Source of the DNA: Oscillospiraceae bacterium
Lineage (GTDB): Bacteria; Bacillota; Clostridia; Oscillospirales; Oscillospiraceae
Reading direction: 5' to 3'
NCBI GenBank assembly: GCA_017545165.1
Contig: JAFWQQ010000017.1
Coordinates: forward strand, 80,418-144,417
DNA: 64,000 nucleotides
The notes under the pieces are model-generated. The model was not told the DNA's origin. It saw only the letters and a list, made by a program, of their open reading frames with translations, and ran no database searches. The translations under genes were made by a program, and so were the position numbers. Below are positions 53,802-63,973 of the stretch, in pieces (position 1 is the first letter of the stretch; each line of letters starts with the position of its first letter).

Positions 53802-53843
53802 TCCCTAATCTGCGCCGCCTTTTGCAGCTCCTTTTTTGTTGAA
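53802..53843. other. attR of the integrated element (right junction)
   Basis: The element half begins TCCCTAATCTGC (53802-53813), the TTTG core is at 53821-53824, and the host half GCAGCTCCTTTTTTGTTGAA (53824-53843) ends six bases before the fhs stop codon. The host half is the perfect complement of the arm kept at attL. Confidence 0.82.
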
Positions 53844-53848
53844 AAAAC

Positions 53849-55525
53849 TTAAAAGAGTCCCGAGATCACGCCGTTCTCGTCCACGTCGATGCGCTCGGCG
53901 GCGGGGACCTTCGGCAGGCCCGGCATGGTCATGATATCGCCGGTATAGGCCACGATAAAGCCCGCGCCCGCGCAGACCTTCACGTTGGACACGTTCACCG
54001 TGAAGCCCTCAGGCGCGCCAAGAAGCGTGGGATCGTCGGAGAAGGAATACTGGGTCTTCGCCATGCAGATCGGCAGCTCTCCGAAGCCCAGCTTCTCCAG
54101 CTCCGCAGCCTTCTTTTTCGCGGCGGGCAGCATCAGCAAATGCTTGGCGTGGTAAATCCGCTTGGCGATGGTCCGGATTTTTTCCTCGATGGGCTGGTCC
54201 AGCTCATAGGTAAAGCCAAAATGGTTCGGCAGCTCGCACAGCCGCACCACTTCCTCCGCCAGGGCCATGCCGCCCTCGCCGCCCTTGGCCCAGACCTCGC
54301 TGAGGGCAACGTTCACTCCCAGCTCCCTGCACTTGGCCTCGACCAGGGCAAGCTCCGCCTCGGTATCCGTCGGGAAGCGGTTCAGAGCCACCACGCAGGG
54401 CAGGCCGAATACCTCCTTCACGTTGCTCACATGCTGCAGCAGGTTGGGCAGGCCCTTCTCCAGCGCCTCCAGATTTTCCGTGCCCAGCTCCGCCTTGGGA
54501 ACGCCTCCATGGTATTTCAGCGCCCGGACGGTGGCGACAACCACCATGGCGGAGGGATGGAGCCCGGCCATGCGGCACTTGATGTCCACGAACTTCTCCG
54601 CCCCCAGGTCCGCGGCAAAGCCGGCCTCGGTGACGGTATAGTCGCTGAGCTTCAGGGCCAGCCGGGTGGCCATCACGCTGTTGCAGCCGTGGGCGATATT
54701 GGCAAAGGGGCCGCCGTGGACAAAGGCCGGGGTCCCCTCCAGAGTCTGCACCAGGTTGGGCTTGATGGCGTCCTTCAGCAGTGCCGTCATGGCGCCCTCA
54801 GCCTTCAGGTCGTGGGCAGTGACGGGCTTTCCGTCGTAGGTATAGCCCACCACGATGCGGGCCAGCCGCCGCTTCAGATCCATCAGATCGGAGGAGAGGC
54901 ACAGCACCGCCATGATCTCGCTGGCTACGGTGATCTCAAAGCCGTCCTCCCGGGGCACGCCCTGCATCTTGCCGCCCAAGCCGTCCACAATGTGGCGCAG
55001 CTGCCGGTCGTTCATGTCCACCGCCCGCTTCCAGGTGATGGCCTTGGGGTCGATCCCCAGGTTGTTGCCCTGCTGAATGTGGTTGTCCAGCATGGCGGCC
55101 AGCAGGTTATTGGCCGCGCCGATGGCGTGGAAGTCCCCGGTGAAGTGGAGGTTGATGTCCTCCATAGGCACCACCTGGGCGTAGCCGCCGCCGGCAGCGC
55201 CGCCCTTGACGCCGAAGACCGGCCCAAGAGAGGGCTCCCGCAGGGCCACGATGGCGTTCTTGCCAAGCCTCCGCAGTCCATCGGTGAGACCCACAGAAGT
55301 GGTGGTCTTGCCCTCGCCCGCCGGGGTGGGGGTGATGGCCGTGACCAGGATCAGCTTGCCGTCCGGCCGATCGGCCAGGTCCTTCAAAATGGCCGGGTCG
55401 ATTTTCGCCTTGTAATTGCCGTACTGCTCCAGGTACTTCTCATCTACTCCGGCGTCCTTCGCGACCTCGGTGATCTTGCGCATTTCGCAGCGCTGGGCGA
55501 TTTCGATATCAGTCAAGAATGCCAT
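53849..55525 (-). CDS. fhs: Formate--tetrahydrofolate ligase
   Basis: Fhs joins formate and THF with ATP, and in fermenters can run in reverse to make ATP. The 558-residue protein has the P-loop [16 protein letters not shown] (about 65-80), the [22 protein letters not shown] segment and the conserved [10 protein letters not shown] stretch. AAAGGG precedes the ATG, and the start overlaps the hutI stop by 17 bp, so it belongs to the histidine operon. In this setting it would handle the C1 unit from formimino-THF. Confidence 0.97.
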   Translation of the reverse strand: MAFLTDIEIAQRCEMRKITEVAKDAGVDEKYLEQYGNYKAKIDPAILKDLADRPDGKLILVTAITPTPAGEGKTTTSVGLTDGLRRLGKNAIVALREPSLGPVFGVKGGAAGGGYAQVVPMEDINLHFTGDFHAIGAANNLLAAMLDNHIQQGNNLGIDPKAITWKRAVDMNDRQLRHIVDGLGGKMQGVPREDGFEITVASEIMAVLCLSSDLMDLKRRLARIVVGYTYDGKPVTAHDLKAEGAMTALLKDAIKPNLVQTLEGTPAFVHGGPFANIAHGCNSVMATRLALKLSDYTVTEAGFAADLGAEKFVDIKCRMAGLHPSAMVVVATVRALKYHGGVPKAELGTENLEALEKGLPNLLQHVSNVKEVFGLPCVVALNRFPTDTEAELALVEAKCRELGVNVALSEVWAKGGEGGMALAEEVVRLCELPNHFGFTYELDQPIEEKIRTIAKRIYHAKHLLMLPAAKKKAAELEKLGFGELPICMAKTQYSFSDDPTLLGAPEGFTVNVSNVKVCAGAGFIVAYTGDIMTMPGLPKVPAAERIDVDENGVISGLF

Positions 55526-56759
55526 GCAAATACCCTTTCTTTATCATGCCTTTTTTGATGACGGTTTCGGCCAGATTGCTGCCCATCCGGTAGCAGATAT
55601 AGTCCAGATCCGGCGCGTCCCAGATCACCAGATCCGCCAGCTTCCTCTCTTCCAGAGAGCCGATGTTTTCGGCGCGGGCGATGGCGGCGGCGGCGTTCAG
55701 CGTCACGCCGGTAAGCACTTCCTCCGGCGTCATCTTATACCGCAGGCAGCCCAGGTTCATCACGAACTGCAGGTTCAGGCTGGGGCAGGAGCCGGGGTTG
55801 AAGTCCGAGGCCAGAGCCACAGGGACTCCGGCGGCGATCATATCCCGCACCGGGGCAAAGGTGGAGCCCAGGTAAAAGCTGGTGGCGGGCAGACAGCAGG
55901 CCACCGTCCCCGCCTTGGCCATGGCGGCAATCCCCTCGGGCGGGCAGACGATCAGATGCTCGGCGGAGATGGCGCCCACCGCCTCGGTCAGCTGGGAGCC
56001 GCCGATGGGGTCGATCTCGTCCGCGTGGATCTTGGGGATCAGGCCGAAGCGCTTGCCGGCCTCCAGGATTCGGTGGGACTCCTCGGCGCTGAAGACGCCG
56101 GTCTCGCAAAACACGTCGCAGAACTCCGCCAGCTTCTCCTCCGCGACCCGGGGGATGACCCGCTCGCAGAGCAGACGCAGATACGCCTCCCGGTCCTCCT
56201 TATACTCCGGCGGCAGCGCATGGGCGCCCAGGAAGGTGGCCGCCAGGTCGACGGGGTGTTCTTCATGCAGTCGGCGGATCACGCGAAGCTGCTTGAGCTC
56301 CGTTTCCAGATCCAGACCGTAGCCGCTCTTGGCCTCCGCTGTGGTGACGCCCAGATCCAGCATCTCGTCCAGGGCGTCCCAGGCCTTTGCAAAAAGCTCG
56401 TCCTCCGTGGCCTCCCGGGTGGCCTTCACCGTGGAGAGGATGCCGCCGCCCTGGGCCAGGATCTCCAGATAGGTCACGCCGTGGAGCTTCAGTCCCAGCT
56501 CGTTCTGCCGCCAGCCGCCGAAGATCAGGTGGGTGTGGGCGTCCACCAGGCCGGGAGTCACCAGCTTGCCGCCGGCATCCAGTATGACCGCATCGGCGGC
56601 GGGAGGCTCGCCCTCGCCCAGCGCGGCGATGTGCCCGCCCTCGATCAGGAGCCAGGCCTTCCGAAGAATGCGGATCTCTCCCTGTGCTTTGCCTCTCCGG
56701 GCCTCCTTGCCGCAGGGACTTGCCAGCATTCCGATATTGTTGATCAGCAGCTTCTTCAT
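55509..56759 (-). CDS. hutI: Imidazolonepropionase
   Basis: HutI opens imidazolone propionate to N-formimino-glutamate. The 416-residue amidohydrolase has the metal-binding [10 protein letters not shown], the [14 protein letters not shown] segment, [16 protein letters not shown] and the [11 protein letters not shown] motif typical of HutI. GAAAGGATTCT precedes the ATG. The gene lies 43 bp after hutU, separated by a GGGAGAG/CTCTCCC hairpin. Confidence 0.96.
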   Translation of the reverse strand: MKKLLINNIGMLASPCGKEARRGKAQGEIRILRKAWLLIEGGHIAALGEGEPPAADAVILDAGGKLVTPGLVDAHTHLIFGGWRQNELGLKLHGVTYLEILAQGGGILSTVKATREATEDELFAKAWDALDEMLDLGVTTAEAKSGYGLDLETELKQLRVIRRLHEEHPVDLAATFLGAHALPPEYKEDREAYLRLLCERVIPRVAEEKLAEFCDVFCETGVFSAEESHRILEAGKRFGLIPKIHADEIDPIGGSQLTEAVGAISAEHLIVCPPEGIAAMAKAGTVACCLPATSFYLGSTFAPVRDMIAAGVPVALASDFNPGSCPSLNLQFVMNLGCLRYKMTPEEVLTGVTLNAAAAIARAENIGSLEERKLADLVIWDAPDLDYICYRMGSNLAETVIKKGMIKKGYLHGILD

Positions 56760-56770
56760 AGAATCCTTTC

Positions 56771-56797
56771 AAGGGAGAGAGTTCCCCCTCTCCCTTA
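56771..56797 (-). other. Intercistronic hairpin between hutU and hutI
   Basis: AAGGGAGAG and CTCTCCCTT pair over a short loop. The following sequence is TTGAAAGG, not a U-tract, so it may tune mRNA stability or hutI translation, since it abuts the hutI ribosome binding site. Confidence 0.55.
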
Positions 56798-56802
56798 TTG
56801 GC

Positions 56803-58821
56803 TTACTTCTTCATGCTCTTGACGGCCTCGGCGACGAGCTCATCGTCAGCTACATAGGGCATGGTGATGTGGTCCTTGCCGGCGTACATCTTGTTGTACT
56901 CCGCGGCGGTGGTCATGGCGTGCTCGTTGCGGGCCCAGCTGCGGCGGGCGACGCCCACCATGGTGTCCCAGGGCATGGCCATTTTCAGGATGTTGTCCAC
57001 CCGCTCGGAGCCGTCCAGCACCATGCCAAAGCCGCCGTTGATGGCGCGGCCGATGCCGGTGCCGCCGCCGTTGTGCAGGGCGATGTAGCTCATGCCCCGG
57101 GCCGCGTTGCCGGCGTAGCACTGGGTGGCCATTTCGGCCATGATGTTGGAGCCGTCCTTGATGTTGGAGGTCTCCCGGAAGGGCGCGTCGGTGCCGCCGG
57201 TGTCGTGGTGGTCACGGCCCAGGATCACGGGGCCGATCTCGCCGTTGCGGACCATCTCGTTGAACTTCAGGGCGATGTTCATGCGGCCCATGGCGTCCTG
57301 ATACAGGATGCGGCACTGGGTACCGACAACCAGCTTGTTCTCCATGGCGTCCCGGACCCAGACATAGTTGTCATAGTCCTGATAGCGCCGGTTGTGCTCC
57401 TTGATATACTCCGCGGCGGCCTTGTCGGTCTTCTCCAGGTCCTTGGGATCCCGGCTCAGGCAGCACCAGCGGAAGGGACCGTAACCGTAGTCGAAGAGGC
57501 AGGGACCCAGGATGTCTTCCACGTAGGAGGGGAAGATGAAGCCGTCCAGGTCGTTCTCGCCGTTCTTGCAGATGGATTTCACGCCGGTGTCGTACACGGC
57601 CTTCAGGAAGCTGTTGCCGTAGTCGAAGAAGTAGGTGCCCCGGTCGTGGAACTTCTCAATGAGCTCGATGTGGTGCTGCAGGGACTTGTCCACCAGCTTG
57701 CGGAAGTCCTCGGGGTCCTTGTCCAGCATCTCGGTGCGCTGCTCGAAGGTCAGGCCCTGGGGGCAGTAGCCGCCGTCGTAGGGCACGTGGCAGGAGGTCT
57801 GGTCGCTCATCAGATCCACGTGGACGTCCTTCTCCAGCAGGTACTCCAGCAGATCCACCACATTGCCGTGGTAAGCCACCGCGCAGCCCTTGCCCTCCTT
57901 CTGATACTCCAGGGCGATCTTCACGGCCTCCTCCAGGGAGTCCGTCCGGTGGGTGACCCAGCCCTGCTCGTAGCGGGTCTGGATACGGCTCTCATCCACC
58001 TCGGCGATGATGGAGGCCACGCCCACGATGACGGCGGCCTTGCCCTGGGCACCGCTCATGCCGCCCAGGCCGGAGGAGACGAAAAGCTTGCCGGCCAGGT
58101 TCCCGTCCTGGGGAATGCCCAGCTTCAGACGCCCGGCGTTCAGCAGGGTGTTGAAGGTACCGTGGACGATGCCCTGAGGGCCGATGTACATCCAGCCGCC
58201 GGCAGTCATCTGGCCGTAGTTGGCCACGCCCAGGGCGGCGGCCCGGTTGAAATGCTCCTGATCGTCAAAGGTGCCCACCATCAGGCCGTTGGAAATGATG
58301 ACCCGGGGCGCCAGCTTGTGGGAGTGGAACAGGCCCAGGGGATGGCCGGACATGACCACCAGAGTCTGCTCGTCGGTCAGCTCCTCCAGATACTTCTTGA
58401 TGAGGCGGTACTGCATCCAGTTCTGGCAGACCTGACCGGTTTCGCCGTAGGTCACCAGCTCATAGGGGTACAGGGCTACGTCAAAGTCCAGGTTGTTGTC
58501 GATCATGACCTGAATGGCTCTGCCTTCCACGCACTTGCCCTTATACTGGTCGATGGGCTTGCCGGAGAGCTTGCCCTCCGGGCGGAAGCGGTAGCCGTAG
58601 ATCCTGCCCTTCTCCTCCAGCTCCTGGGCGAATTCCTTCGCCATCTGGGCGTGGTGGTCCGGGTGGATATAGCGCAGGGCGTTCTTGATAGCCAGGGCCT
58701 TGTCGGCTTCCGAGAGCTTGGACTCCCGACGGGGGGCCCGGCGGTAGCTGGGGTCCATCTTGGGATACTCGGGCAGCTCGTAATCCAGCTTGATGGTCAT
58801 GGCCTCATCTGCAAGGTTCAT
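56803..58821 (-). CDS. hutU: Urocanate hydratase (long form)
   Basis: HutU hydrates urocanate to imidazolone propionate with tightly bound NAD. The 672-residue protein is longer than the E. coli-type enzyme (about 560) and matches the long form of gut Firmicutes and Bacteroidetes, starting MNLADEAMTIKLDYELPEYP. Conserved segments include LFVSSGLGGMSGAQGKAAVI, GHDTGGTD-like HHDTGGTDAP and NGGGTGIGRAINGGFG. The ATG 58819-58821 follows AAGGAG; an earlier in-frame start lacks such a site. Confidence 0.95.
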   Translation of the reverse strand: MNLADEAMTIKLDYELPEYPKMDPSYRRAPRRESKLSEADKALAIKNALRYIHPDHHAQMAKEFAQELEEKGRIYGYRFRPEGKLSGKPIDQYKGKCVEGRAIQVMIDNNLDFDVALYPYELVTYGETGQVCQNWMQYRLIKKYLEELTDEQTLVVMSGHPLGLFHSHKLAPRVIISNGLMVGTFDDQEHFNRAAALGVANYGQMTAGGWMYIGPQGIVHGTFNTLLNAGRLKLGIPQDGNLAGKLFVSSGLGGMSGAQGKAAVIVGVASIIAEVDESRIQTRYEQGWVTHRTDSLEEAVKIALEYQKEGKGCAVAYHGNVVDLLEYLLEKDVHVDLMSDQTSCHVPYDGGYCPQGLTFEQRTEMLDKDPEDFRKLVDKSLQHHIELIEKFHDRGTYFFDYGNSFLKAVYDTGVKSICKNGENDLDGFIFPSYVEDILGPCLFDYGYGPFRWCCLSRDPKDLEKTDKAAAEYIKEHNRRYQDYDNYVWVRDAMENKLVVGTQCRILYQDAMGRMNIALKFNEMVRNGEIGPVILGRDHHDTGGTDAPFRETSNIKDGSNIMAEMATQCYAGNAARGMSYIALHNGGGTGIGRAINGGFGMVLDGSERVDNILKMAMPWDTMVGVARRSWARNEHAMTTAAEYNKMYAGKDHITMPYVADDELVAEAVKSMKK

Positions 58822-58915
58822 GGTGTTGATCTCCTTCCCTTCCGAAAAAGCGTATTCTGTGCTCCGCAGACGCGGAGGATTCCATAGTGTCACGGGCATT
58901 CAGCCCCAATTGATA

Positions 58916-58944
58916 TTTATATCATTTTTTGAAGCGAAGCGCAA
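58916..58944 (-). promoter_or_regulatory. Probable promoter of hutU-hutI-fhs
   Basis: On the minus strand TTGCGC (58939-58944) is 17 bp from TATAAA (58916-58921). Confidence 0.6.
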
Positions 58945-58983
58945 GAGGAAGCGCCCTGTTTGCGGAGAAAAACGCAATCCCAC

Positions 58984-59012
58984 TGGACAGCGAAAGCCTC
59001 CTGTGATAAACT
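58984..59012 (+). promoter_or_regulatory. Probable promoter of ftcD-cyclodeaminase
   Basis: TGGACA (58984-58989) is 17 bp from TAAACT (59007-59012), divergent from the hutU promoter. Confidence 0.55.
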
Positions 59013-59051
59013 GATCCCGCAAATCACAAATAACATTTGGAGGGTTCAAAC

Positions 59052-59966
59052 ATGGCAAAGCTCGTGGAATGCATCCCCAATTTTTCCGTCAGCAAAGAAA
59101 AAGACCCCGAGGTGTTTCAGGGTCTGGTGGACACCGCCAACGCCGTCCCCGGCTGCACGCTCTTTGACGTGCAGACCGACGGCAACCACAACCGCTGCGT
59201 CTTCACGCTGATCGGCTCCCCCGCCGCCATCGAGGAGGCGGCCTTCCAGCTGGCAAAGAAGGCCGTGGAGACCATCGACATGACCAGGCATGAGGGCCAA
59301 CATCCCCGCATGGGCGCGGTGGACGTGATTCCTTTCGTTCCCCAGATGGACGTGACTGTTGCCGAGTGCGTAGAGATCTCCAAGCGGGTCGCCCGACGCT
59401 GCTGGGAGGAGCTGGGGCTCCCCTCCTTCCTGTATGAAGACTCCGCCACCCGCCCCGAGCGTCGGAACCTGGCCTCCTGCCGCAAGGGCCAGTTCGAGGG
59501 CATGCCCGAAAAGCTGCTGCAGCCGGACTGGGCGCCGGACTTCGGCGAGCGGAAGATCCACCCCACCGCCGGCATCACCGCCATCGGCGCCCGGATGCCG
59601 CTGATCGCCTTCAACGTGAATCTGGACACCGCCGACGTGGAGATCGCCAAGAAGATCGCCAAGGCCATTCGGGGATCCTCCGGCGGCTTCCGCTCCTGCA
59701 AGGCCATCGGCATCATGCTGGAGGAGCGGAACATCGCCCAGGTCTCCATGAACATGGTGAACTACGAGGATACCCCTCTTTTCTACGCCTATGAGATGAT
59801 CCGCGCCCTGGCCGACCGCTACGGCGTGCGCATCATCGGCAGCGAGATCGTGGGCCTGACCCCGGCCAAGGCGCTGATCGACTGCGCCGAGTACTATCTG
59901 AAGATCGAGAACTTCGACTGCAAGAATCAGATCATGGAGTATCACCTGATCGACATGAAAGGCTGA
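59052..59966 (+). CDS. ftcD: Glutamate formimidoyltransferase
   Basis: This enzyme moves the formimino group of N-formimino-glutamate to THF, freeing glutamate. The 304-residue protein has the two-domain FTCD_N/FTCD fold with VECIPNFSVSKEKDPEVFQ at the start, the conserved TRHEGQHPRMGAVDVIPF (active-site His) and AFNVNLDTADVEIAKKIAKA segments. ATG 59052-59054 follows GGAGGG. The partner cyclodeaminase starts 10 bp downstream, so the two functions fused in mammals are separate here. Confidence 0.96.
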   Translation: MAKLVECIPNFSVSKEKDPEVFQGLVDTANAVPGCTLFDVQTDGNHNRCVFTLIGSPAAIEEAAFQLAKKAVETIDMTRHEGQHPRMGAVDVIPFVPQMDVTVAECVEISKRVARRCWEELGLPSFLYEDSATRPERRNLASCRKGQFEGMPEKLLQPDWAPDFGERKIHPTAGITAIGARMPLIAFNVNLDTADVEIAKKIAKAIRGSSGGFRSCKAIGIMLEERNIAQVSMNMVNYEDTPLFYAYEMIRALADRYGVRIIGSEIVGLTPAKALIDCAEYYLKIENFDCKNQIMEYHLIDMKG

Positions 59967-59976
59967 GGTGGCGGAT

Positions 59977-60612
59977 ATGAAGCTCTCCGAAATGCAGCTG
60001 ACCGATTTTGTGCAGACCCTGTCCTCCGACGCGCCTGCGCCCGGCGGCGGCTCCGCTTCGGCCCTGATCGGCGCCATGGGCGCGGGTCTCGCCGCCATGG
60101 TGGCCTGCCTGACCCAGGGCCGCAAAAAATACGCGGAATTCGCGGAATTCGCCGCCGAGGTCGAAACAGAGGGCAAGGCCCTGCAGGACAAGCTCCTGGA
60201 CGTGATGGACCGGGACACCGAGGCCTTCAACGCCGTCAGCGCCGCCTTTGCTATGCCTAAGGACACCGAGGAACAGAAGGCGGAGCGCTCCGCCGCCATC
60301 CAGGCGGGCCTGAAGGCCTGCACCAACACCCCGCTGGAGTGCATGAAGCTCTGCAGCGAGGCCATTGCGCTCTCCCACAAGTTCCTGGAATCTGGCTTTA
60401 ACCAGAGCTCCGCCAGCGACCTGGGCGTGGCCTTCCTGAGCCTGAAGACCGCCATGCAGGGCGCCTGGCTGAATGTGCTCATCAACCTCTCCTCCATCAA
60501 GGACGCGGCCTTCGCGGAAGCCTGCCGCGCCCGGGGCCAGGCCCTGCTGGAGCGCTCCCTGCCCCTTGCCGACGCGGGATATGAAAAGATCCTGCAGATG
60601 ATCCAGGAATAA
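59977..60612 (+). CDS. fchA: Methenyltetrahydrofolate cyclohydrolase / formimido-THF cyclodeaminase
   Basis: This enzyme turns 5-formimino-THF into 5,10-methenyl-THF with loss of ammonia. The 211-residue helical protein has the PAPGGGSASALIGAMGAGLAAMVACLT motif near residues 25-51 that the family uses to bind folate, and a conserved NTPLECMKL stretch. ATG 59977-59979 follows AGGTGG by six bases; a GTG nine bases upstream is the alternative. It completes the ftcD pair and feeds fhs. Confidence 0.94.
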   Translation: MKLSEMQLTDFVQTLSSDAPAPGGGSASALIGAMGAGLAAMVACLTQGRKKYAEFAEFAAEVETEGKALQDKLLDVMDRDTEAFNAVSAAFAMPKDTEEQKAERSAAIQAGLKACTNTPLECMKLCSEAIALSHKFLESGFNQSSASDLGVAFLSLKTAMQGAWLNVLINLSSIKDAAFAEACRARGQALLERSLPLADAGYEKILQMIQE

Positions 60613-60621
60613 AATGCACAT

Positions 60622-60673
60622 AACAGAGAATCACCCCGGCGGGACTTGTCCCACCGGGGTGATTCTCTGTTAT
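60622..60673. terminator. Strong bidirectional hairpin after fchA
   Basis: AACAGAGAATCACCCCGG and CCGGGGTGATTCTCTGTT form a stem of more than 18 bp with further GGG/CCC pairing near a short loop. It lies between convergent genes. Confidence 0.88.
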
Positions 60674-60681
60674 AAATTTCC

Positions 60682-61608
60682 TCAGCGCAGGAAGCCGTTG
60701 ATGATCTGCTCCTCCGCCTCCTGCTCGGTGAGGCCCAGGGTCATGAGCTTCACCAGCTGGTCCCCGGCGATCTTGCCGATGGCCGCCTCGTGGACCAGCA
60801 TGGCGTCCACGTCGTTGGCCTCCAGGGAGGGGATGGCCAGGATCCGGCCCTTATCCATGATGATGGAGTCGCACTCCGTGTGGCCGCTGCAGGGAGCGTT
60901 GCCGGTGATGCGGGCGTTGAAGGTCTGGCTGGACTCGTCCCGGGCCACGGAGCGGGACACCACGTCCGCAGTGGCCCCGGCGCCGTTCAGATTCACCCGA
61001 TAGGTGCTGACGGCGTTCTGGCTGCCGTGGGTCATGAGCCGTTCCTTCACCACCAGGCGGGCGTCGGCCTTGAGCTCGGCCAGGGTGGTCCGCTCGGTGG
61101 AGTCCACGCCCTTGATCTGCTCCATCTCCATCTCCACGGAGCTGCCCTCCTCCTGGTAGACCTCCGTCACCGGATTCAGGATGCGCTGGCCCCGCCCGTC
61201 GCCGGAGCCGTAGTGCTTTTCCACATACTTGATCTTTGCGTTTTTGCCCACGTAGAAACGGTGGATCCCGTCGTGCTCGGAATCCTGGCTGCCGCAGTTG
61301 TCGATGCCGCAGCCGGCCACGATGACCACGTCGGCCCCCTCGCCGATATAGAAGTCGTTGTACACCGTCTCCTTGATGCCGCTCTCGGAGAGGACCACCG
61401 GGATGTGCACGCTCTCGTTTTTGGTGCCGGGCTTCACGTGGATGTCGATACCGCTGCCGTCGGGCTTGGAGACGATGTCGATATTGGCGGTGGTATTGCG
61501 CCCTGCCAGCTTGCTGTTGGCCCGGAAGTTGTAGGCTCCCGCGGGCACGCTGTGGAGATCCGCGATCTCCTCGATGAGGCGCTTTTGAATAGCGTCAAGC
61601 TGAACCAT
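60682..61608 (-). CDS. SufB/SufD-family Fe-S assembly scaffold protein
   Basis: This 308-residue protein has the SufBD beta-helix core (RNTTANIDIVSKPDGSGIDIHV..., SEHDGIHRFYVGKNAKIKYVEKHYG) and the conserved C-terminal helix segment AMLVHEAAIGKIAGDQLVKLMTLGLTEQEAE. It is shorter than SufB of the full SUF operon and fits the single scaffold subunit of minimal SufBC/SMS-type systems of anaerobes. The ATG 61606-61608 follows AGGAGGGG. sufC lies 13 bp upstream in the same transcript. Confidence 0.92.
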   Translation of the reverse strand: MVQLDAIQKRLIEEIADLHSVPAGAYNFRANSKLAGRNTTANIDIVSKPDGSGIDIHVKPGTKNESVHIPVVLSESGIKETVYNDFYIGEGADVVIVAGCGIDNCGSQDSEHDGIHRFYVGKNAKIKYVEKHYGSGDGRGQRILNPVTEVYQEEGSSVEMEMEQIKGVDSTERTTLAELKADARLVVKERLMTHGSQNAVSTYRVNLNGAGATADVVSRSVARDESSQTFNARITGNAPCSGHTECDSIIMDKGRILAIPSLEANDVDAMLVHEAAIGKIAGDQLVKLMTLGLTEQEAEEQIINGFLR

Positions 61609-61621
61609 GTCTCTCCCCTCC

Positions 61622-62350
61622 TTACTGCAGCTTCTGGCAGGCGCTGACCGGCGCGGACTGCCCGATGAGCCTGGGCAGGATCTCCGCCGGCGTGCCCTTC
61701 TCGCTGATCCGTCCGTCTGCCAGGACCAGGATCTCGTCCGCGATCTGCAGGATCCGCTCCTGGTGGGAGATGATGACGATGGCGCTGTCCCGGATCTCCG
61801 CACGCATCTTTTCGAAAATGCGGATCAGGTTCTGGAAGCTCCAGAGGTCGATGCCGGCCTCCGGCTCGTCGAAGACGGAGAGGCGGGTCTTGCGTGCCAG
61901 AAGGGTCGCGATCTCGATGCGCTTCAGTTCGCCCCCGGAGAGAGAGGAATTGATCTCCCTGTCGATATAGTCCCGGGCGCAGAGCCCCACCTCGGAGAGG
62001 TAGGCACAGGCCTCGGACACGGAGATGCGCTTTCCCGCCGCCAGACGCAGCAGATCCTTCACCCGGATGCCCTTGAAGCGCACCGGCTGCTGAAAGGCAA
62101 AGCTGATGCCCTTTTTCGCCCGCTCGGTGATGTCCAGGGCCGTAATATCCTCCCCGTCCAGCAGGATGCTGCCGGAAATGGGCTTTTCAATGCCCATGAT
62201 GAGCCGGGCCAGGGTGGATTTGCCGCTGCCGTTGGGCCCGGTGATGACCGTGAATTTCCCGTCCTCGATGGTCAGGTTCAGGTCGTGGATGATTTCCTTC
62301 TGCCTGTCGTCCTCATGGACGGCAAAGCTCAGATTCCGTATCTCCAGCAT
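61622..62350 (-). CDS. sufC: SufC-type Fe-S assembly ATPase
   Basis: SufC is the ABC ATPase of the SUF scaffold. The 242-residue protein has Walker A GPNGSGKST, the signature SLSGGELKRIEIA, Walker B LSVFDEPEAGIDL and the H-loop VIISHQ. It is made with the SufB/D-like protein; no SufS, SufU or SufD gene is adjacent, so sulfur must come from elsewhere. AAAGGAGCAAGC-type sequence precedes the ATG. Confidence 0.94.
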   Translation of the reverse strand: MLEIRNLSFAVHEDDRQKEIIHDLNLTIEDGKFTVITGPNGSGKSTLARLIMGIEKPISGSILLDGEDITALDITERAKKGISFAFQQPVRFKGIRVKDLLRLAAGKRISVSEACAYLSEVGLCARDYIDREINSSLSGGELKRIEIATLLARKTRLSVFDEPEAGIDLWSFQNLIRIFEKMRAEIRDSAIVIISHQERILQIADEILVLADGRISEKGTPAEILPRLIGQSAPVSACQKLQ

Positions 62351-62369
62351 GGATGCTTGCTCCTTTTTC

Positions 62370-63833
62370 TCAGTTGTCCGCCCGGTTGTAGCCGTTTTTC
62401 ATCCTGGTGCTGACTTCCAGCAGGATCTTGTTCAGAGTCTCGGTGCTCTGCTCCTTCGCCATGCGGCAGAGCTCCTCGTTGGCCTTGCACAGGATGGAGA
62501 GCTCCTCCCCCGCGGCGATCCGCCGGTCATAGTCCCGGACGATCTGGCGGCCCTTGGTAACCACCGCCTGCTGGTAGCGCTCGATCTGCTGGACGCAGCT
62601 GTTGTACCCCGCGTCGGCCAGCGCGCCGATGAGCCTGCTGGCCCAGTAGAAATTCTCGGTGGACACGTCCAGCGTTACCTTGCTGAGATAGTCCGGCATT
62701 TTCGGCACCTGGGGATACACCGGCAGCAGGGCGTCAAAGGTGGTGGAGCCAAAGCAGATCCACTCCAGGCCCCGGATGGCCTCCGGTGCGTCGGGCCGGA
62801 TCTGGCAGATCGAGGTGACGCCGGTGCGGTTGATGCCGATGGAGCGGTACATGCCCCGCTTTCCGGTGTCCTGATTGGTATAGGGATTGTAGGCCGTTCC
62901 CTGAAAATGCGTGGAGAGCAGGTACTTCACGTCCTCCACCGCCACCTTGCGGTCCGGCACGAAGCTCCAGGGGATATTGTCGCTCTCGGGGCCGAACTCC
63001 GCGTCCGGGCCCTCCCAGCGGTGGGAGTAGGGCGTGAGATAGCGGCCCATGAACCAGGCCCTTGGGGTGTTGTAGATATGGTCCATATCCCGCCGGGAGC
63101 CGAACACGTCCCGGGGATTGAAGGCTCCGTTCTGGTTGAGGTCCAGGTGGTTTTCCGCGATGAACTCCCGCAGGTCCTTGGAGCACAGATGATCCTTCTG
63201 CTCGCCGAAGGCGTCCTCCAGATCGAAGGCGTCCATGCCGAACTGGTTGGGATTCACCACCACCACGTCGTCGGGCACCCGCTTGGCCATCCAGTGGTGG
63301 CCGCCGATGGTCTCCAGCCACCAGACCTCCTTTTCGTCGTTGAAGGCGATGCCGTTGGACTCGTAGGTCCCGTAGGTCTCCAGCAGCTCCGCCAGGCGCA
63401 GCACGCCCTCCCGGGCGCTGCGGATATAGGGCAGCACCAGGACCACGATGTCCTCCTCGCCGATGCCTCCGGGGACTTCCTTCTCGCCGCGCTTTTTGGC
63501 CTTTTTCAGCTCCACCAGGGGATCCGCCGCCAGGACCCTGGGATTGGAGGTGATGGTCTCCGTGGCGGTCATACCCACGTTGGCAGCGTTGATGCCGGTG
63601 GCCGCCCAAATGCCCTCCTTGGGGTCCACGCTGGGGCAGGCGGTATAACGCAGAGGGTCCTCCGGCAGTTTGATCTCCACATGGGAGATCACGCTCTTGT
63701 ACTTGCGCTTCTGCTGCCTGGGCTCTACCACCACAAGCTTTTTCACGTCAAAATGCCCGTCGTCGGTCCGGGCGATCATGGTAGATCCGTCGTTGCTGGC
63801 CTTGCTGCCAACCAAAATCGTCGTGCAGGACAT
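62370..63833 (-). CDS. C69 family dipeptidase
   Basis: This 487-residue Ntn hydrolase cleaves dipeptides, like PepDA of lactic acid bacteria. The nucleophile would be Cys3 in MSCTTILVG, exposed after processing. Conserved segments include IARTDDGHF, MTATETITSNPRVL and ESNGIAFNDEKEVWWLETIGGHHW. No signal peptide is present, so it is cytoplasmic. AAGGAGGAGGAGCC precedes the ATG. It lies 19 bp upstream of sufC, so co-transcription is possible though functional linkage is not evident. Confidence 0.93.
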   Translation of the reverse strand: MSCTTILVGSKASNDGSTMIARTDDGHFDVKKLVVVEPRQQKRKYKSVISHVEIKLPEDPLRYTACPSVDPKEGIWAATGINAANVGMTATETITSNPRVLAADPLVELKKAKKRGEKEVPGGIGEEDIVVLVLPYIRSAREGVLRLAELLETYGTYESNGIAFNDEKEVWWLETIGGHHWMAKRVPDDVVVVNPNQFGMDAFDLEDAFGEQKDHLCSKDLREFIAENHLDLNQNGAFNPRDVFGSRRDMDHIYNTPRAWFMGRYLTPYSHRWEGPDAEFGPESDNIPWSFVPDRKVAVEDVKYLLSTHFQGTAYNPYTNQDTGKRGMYRSIGINRTGVTSICQIRPDAPEAIRGLEWICFGSTTFDALLPVYPQVPKMPDYLSKVTLDVSTENFYWASRLIGALADAGYNSCVQQIERYQQAVVTKGRQIVRDYDRRIAAGEELSILCKANEELCRMAKEQSTETLNKILLEVSTRMKNGYNRADN

Positions 63834-63973
63834 GGCTCCTCCTCCTTCATTTTTCCCGATTCATACTAAATAGGCATGCTGAAAAACAGCACCACCATAA
63901 ATAAAACCAATGTGGTATACTGGGTATACGGCAAAGGTCGAAAGGTAACTGGGCAAGAAGCCCGAATACTAAA

